Positions 6,002 through 6,941 of a stretch of 6,941 nt of DNA are shown here, piece by piece (position 1 is the stretch's first letter; each line of letters opens with the position of its first letter). The translations under genes were made by a program, and so were the position numbers. Origin of the DNA: an uncultured cyanobacterium (GTDB lineage: Bacteria; Cyanobacteriota; Cyanobacteriia; CACIAM-69d); contig CALCTI010000643.1 in assembly GCA_937894105.1 (NCBI GenBank), positions 1 through 6,941 of the forward strand, written 5' to 3'. Under the pieces are notes generated by a model. It did not search any database. It was not told the DNA's origin and saw only the letters and a list, made by a program, of their open reading frames with translations.

Positions 6002-6283
6002 GTGTGGAATGGAATTGAGCTGCGAACTAATTTGCAGAAATTAGACCATATAGTTTTACGAAGCTGGTTTGAACAAGCTTTAGATATTAACGAAGAGTAT
6101 GTGGATAAAAGTCCAGAAACTGGATTTCTGCACTCGCTTGATTATTCTTCTGAAGATGGATATTTATCATTATTTATTGACTTTGGAACGGCTCCCGTAT
6201 CAGCCTTTGTGGAATTGCTCGAGATACTGCGAAATCAAGGAGAAACGAGTGTAAGTATCGGCAGTTGGGGCTATAAATGCTGA
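6002..6283 (+). CDS. Small hypothetical protein (about 93 residues), start uncertain
   Basis: The C-terminal part is convincing as protein: WFEQALDINEEYVD (residues about 22-35), HSLDYSSEDGYLSLFIDFGTAPVSAFVELLEIL (about 44-76) and an ending VSIGSWGYKC. A strand-rich fold ending in a helix is likely, and small acidic proteins like this include immunity proteins of polymorphic toxins, but I cannot assign a family. The start is doubtful. GTG 6002 has no Shine-Dalgarno, and the same frame stays open upstream to 5918, with a protein-like lead KIKISVDPT (about 5975-6001) that contains no ATG, GTG or TTG. Either the start codon has mutated (for example ATA at 5978), or the frame continues the preceding ORF through a one-base shift. 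It lies 6 bp upstream of a tiny ORF at 6290. Confidence 0.55.
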   Translation: MWNGIELRTNLQKLDHIVLRSWFEQALDINEEYVDKSPETGFLHSLDYSSEDGYLSLFIDFGTAPVSAFVELLEILRNQGETSVSIGSWGYKC

Positions 6284-6289
6284 AACCTA

Positions 6290-6403
6290 ATGTCAGATCT
6301 TTCACTCCTTACGGATAAAGATTCACAAAAGCTCAAGGATCTCTTTCTGAAGAGAGAGCTAGGATTGAGGTCTATTTTGAATCGAATTATCAGCACAGAA
6401 TAA
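6290..6403 (+). CDS. Possible tiny ORF (37 residues) or gene remnant
   Basis: An ATG at 6290, 6 bp after the previous stop, opens a 37-codon frame ending in TAA at 6401-6403. The product is highly charged and could form an amphipathic helix (KLKDLFLKRELGLRSILNRI, residues about 14-33). No Shine-Dalgarno is visible. Its close spacing to the preceding gene and helix-like composition favour a real small protein or the truncated start of a longer one. The short length leaves chance as a serious alternative. Confidence 0.3.
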   Translation: MSDLSLLTDKDSQKLKDLFLKRELGLRSILNRIISTE

Positions 6404-6422
6404 GCTTAATAAAAATCAGCCT

Positions 6423-6935
6423 ATGAGCGTTGTTGCCGTTCGCAAGTATCCCGATCGCCTGGTTTTCGCTGCCGATAGTATCCGGGTGTCAGGCTATTTA
6501 AAAGAGAGCCAACGGGTCGCTGGCCAAGATATGGCGAAGCTGTTTGAAATGAACGATATGGTCATCGGTGGCGTGGGGTTCAGTATGGAACTGAGCTTTA
6601 TGCGCATCTTTGCCCGCACCCACAAGCCCATTGCGGCCAATACAGAGGCGATTCTGGATTTTATTGTGGAATTCTACGGTTGGGCAAACGCTAAAGACAA
6701 TAGCTTTGCTCACCGTAGTGAATACCTCATCGGCTTTGGCAATGAAGTGTTTCGGGTTGCCGATGGGTACCTAATTGACAAGATTAATGAGTTTAGTGCG
6801 ATCGGGGCGGGCGAGCATTTCTCACTGACGGCCATGTATCTGGATAAGTCACCCCAGGAAGCCGTGGACATTGCCAACGAACTGTGTGTATTTTGCTCTC
6901 CGCCAGTGAAGGTGATTGAGCAACCGTTTAAATAA
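6423..6935 (+). CDS. HslV / 20S proteasome beta-like Ntn-hydrolase with N-terminal Ser
   Basis: The 170-residue protein has the layout and length of HslV (about 175 residues). It opens M-SVVAVRKYPDRLVFAADS, comparable to the M-TTIVSVRR start and GD motif of HslV. It continues with KLFEMNDMVIGGVG (39-52), aligning to the Lys33 region and glycine-rich turn of proteasome beta subunits. It ends with IGFGNEVFRV, SAIGAGEHFSLTAMYLDKSPQEAVDIANELCVF and KVIEQ, matching the IGSG...A..AL......A.EIA..A..I.G.IC.Y....IE pattern of HslV. After removal of Met, the predicted catalytic residues are Ser1, Asp17 and Lys38, so the nucleophile is Ser rather than Thr. Ntn-hydrolases are threonine, serine or cysteine peptidases/amidases that usually form ring complexes. 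No HslU-like ATPase is present in the window. The ATG 6423 start is supported because Ser must become N-terminal. Cellular role and substrate are unknown. Confidence 0.75.
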   Translation: MSVVAVRKYPDRLVFAADSIRVSGYLKESQRVAGQDMAKLFEMNDMVIGGVGFSMELSFMRIFARTHKPIAANTEAILDFIVEFYGWANAKDNSFAHRSEYLIGFGNEVFRVADGYLIDKINEFSAIGAGEHFSLTAMYLDKSPQEAVDIANELCVFCSPPVKVIEQPFK

Positions 6936-6941
6936 AAATCG

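Overview
The window looks like chromosomal DNA of a cyanobacterium. Eleven copies of the HIP1 octamer GCGATCGC lie between 1170 and 5400. The genes there include a DUF1824-type protein, a family that is largely cyanobacterial, and a long-form CbiX chelatase with a histidine-rich tail. I cannot name the genus.

Layout. On the left, the minus strand carries the 5' 287 codons of a FemAB-like (DUF482, GNAT-fold) acyltransferase that runs off the window edge. A long region without a convincing gene follows (864-1643). It holds a heptad repeat, a nested inverted repeat and, at its right end, a strong plus-strand rho-independent terminator just before the DUF1824 gene (1711-2178). That gene converges with cbiX (2242-3159, minus). 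A 431-bp divergent spacer (3160-3590) then separates cbiX from a beta-propeller/transglutaminase fusion gene (3591-5351, plus). The spacer is dense in repeats: a 9-bp direct repeat, an 11-bp palindrome, a perfect 15-bp hairpin and four copies of a CTTTGGGAAA motif.

From 5352 onward the character changes. The DNA is more AT-rich, HIP1 is absent after 5400, and the genes are small and closely packed on the plus strand (5385-5705, 5722-5994, 6002-6283 and perhaps 6290-6403). None can be assigned a function. The pair 5722-5994/6002-6283 may be one gene broken by a single-base frameshift. The window ends with a complete 170-residue Ntn-hydrolase of the HslV/20S-proteasome-beta type (6423-6935), with Ser rather than Thr as predicted nucleophile and no partner ATPase in view.

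Functional links. CbiX inserts metal into sirohydrochlorin for cobalamin or siroheme-type tetrapyrroles. The transglutaminase-like and FemAB-like proteins are probably unrelated housekeeping or accessory enzymes. The right-hand 1.5 kb has the look of an acquired cassette (immunity/antitoxin-like small genes plus a protease-fold protein), but that is inference. The strongest leads are the Ser-type HslV-like protein, the orphan terminator, the repeat-rich cbiX/transglutaminase spacer and the possible frameshift.
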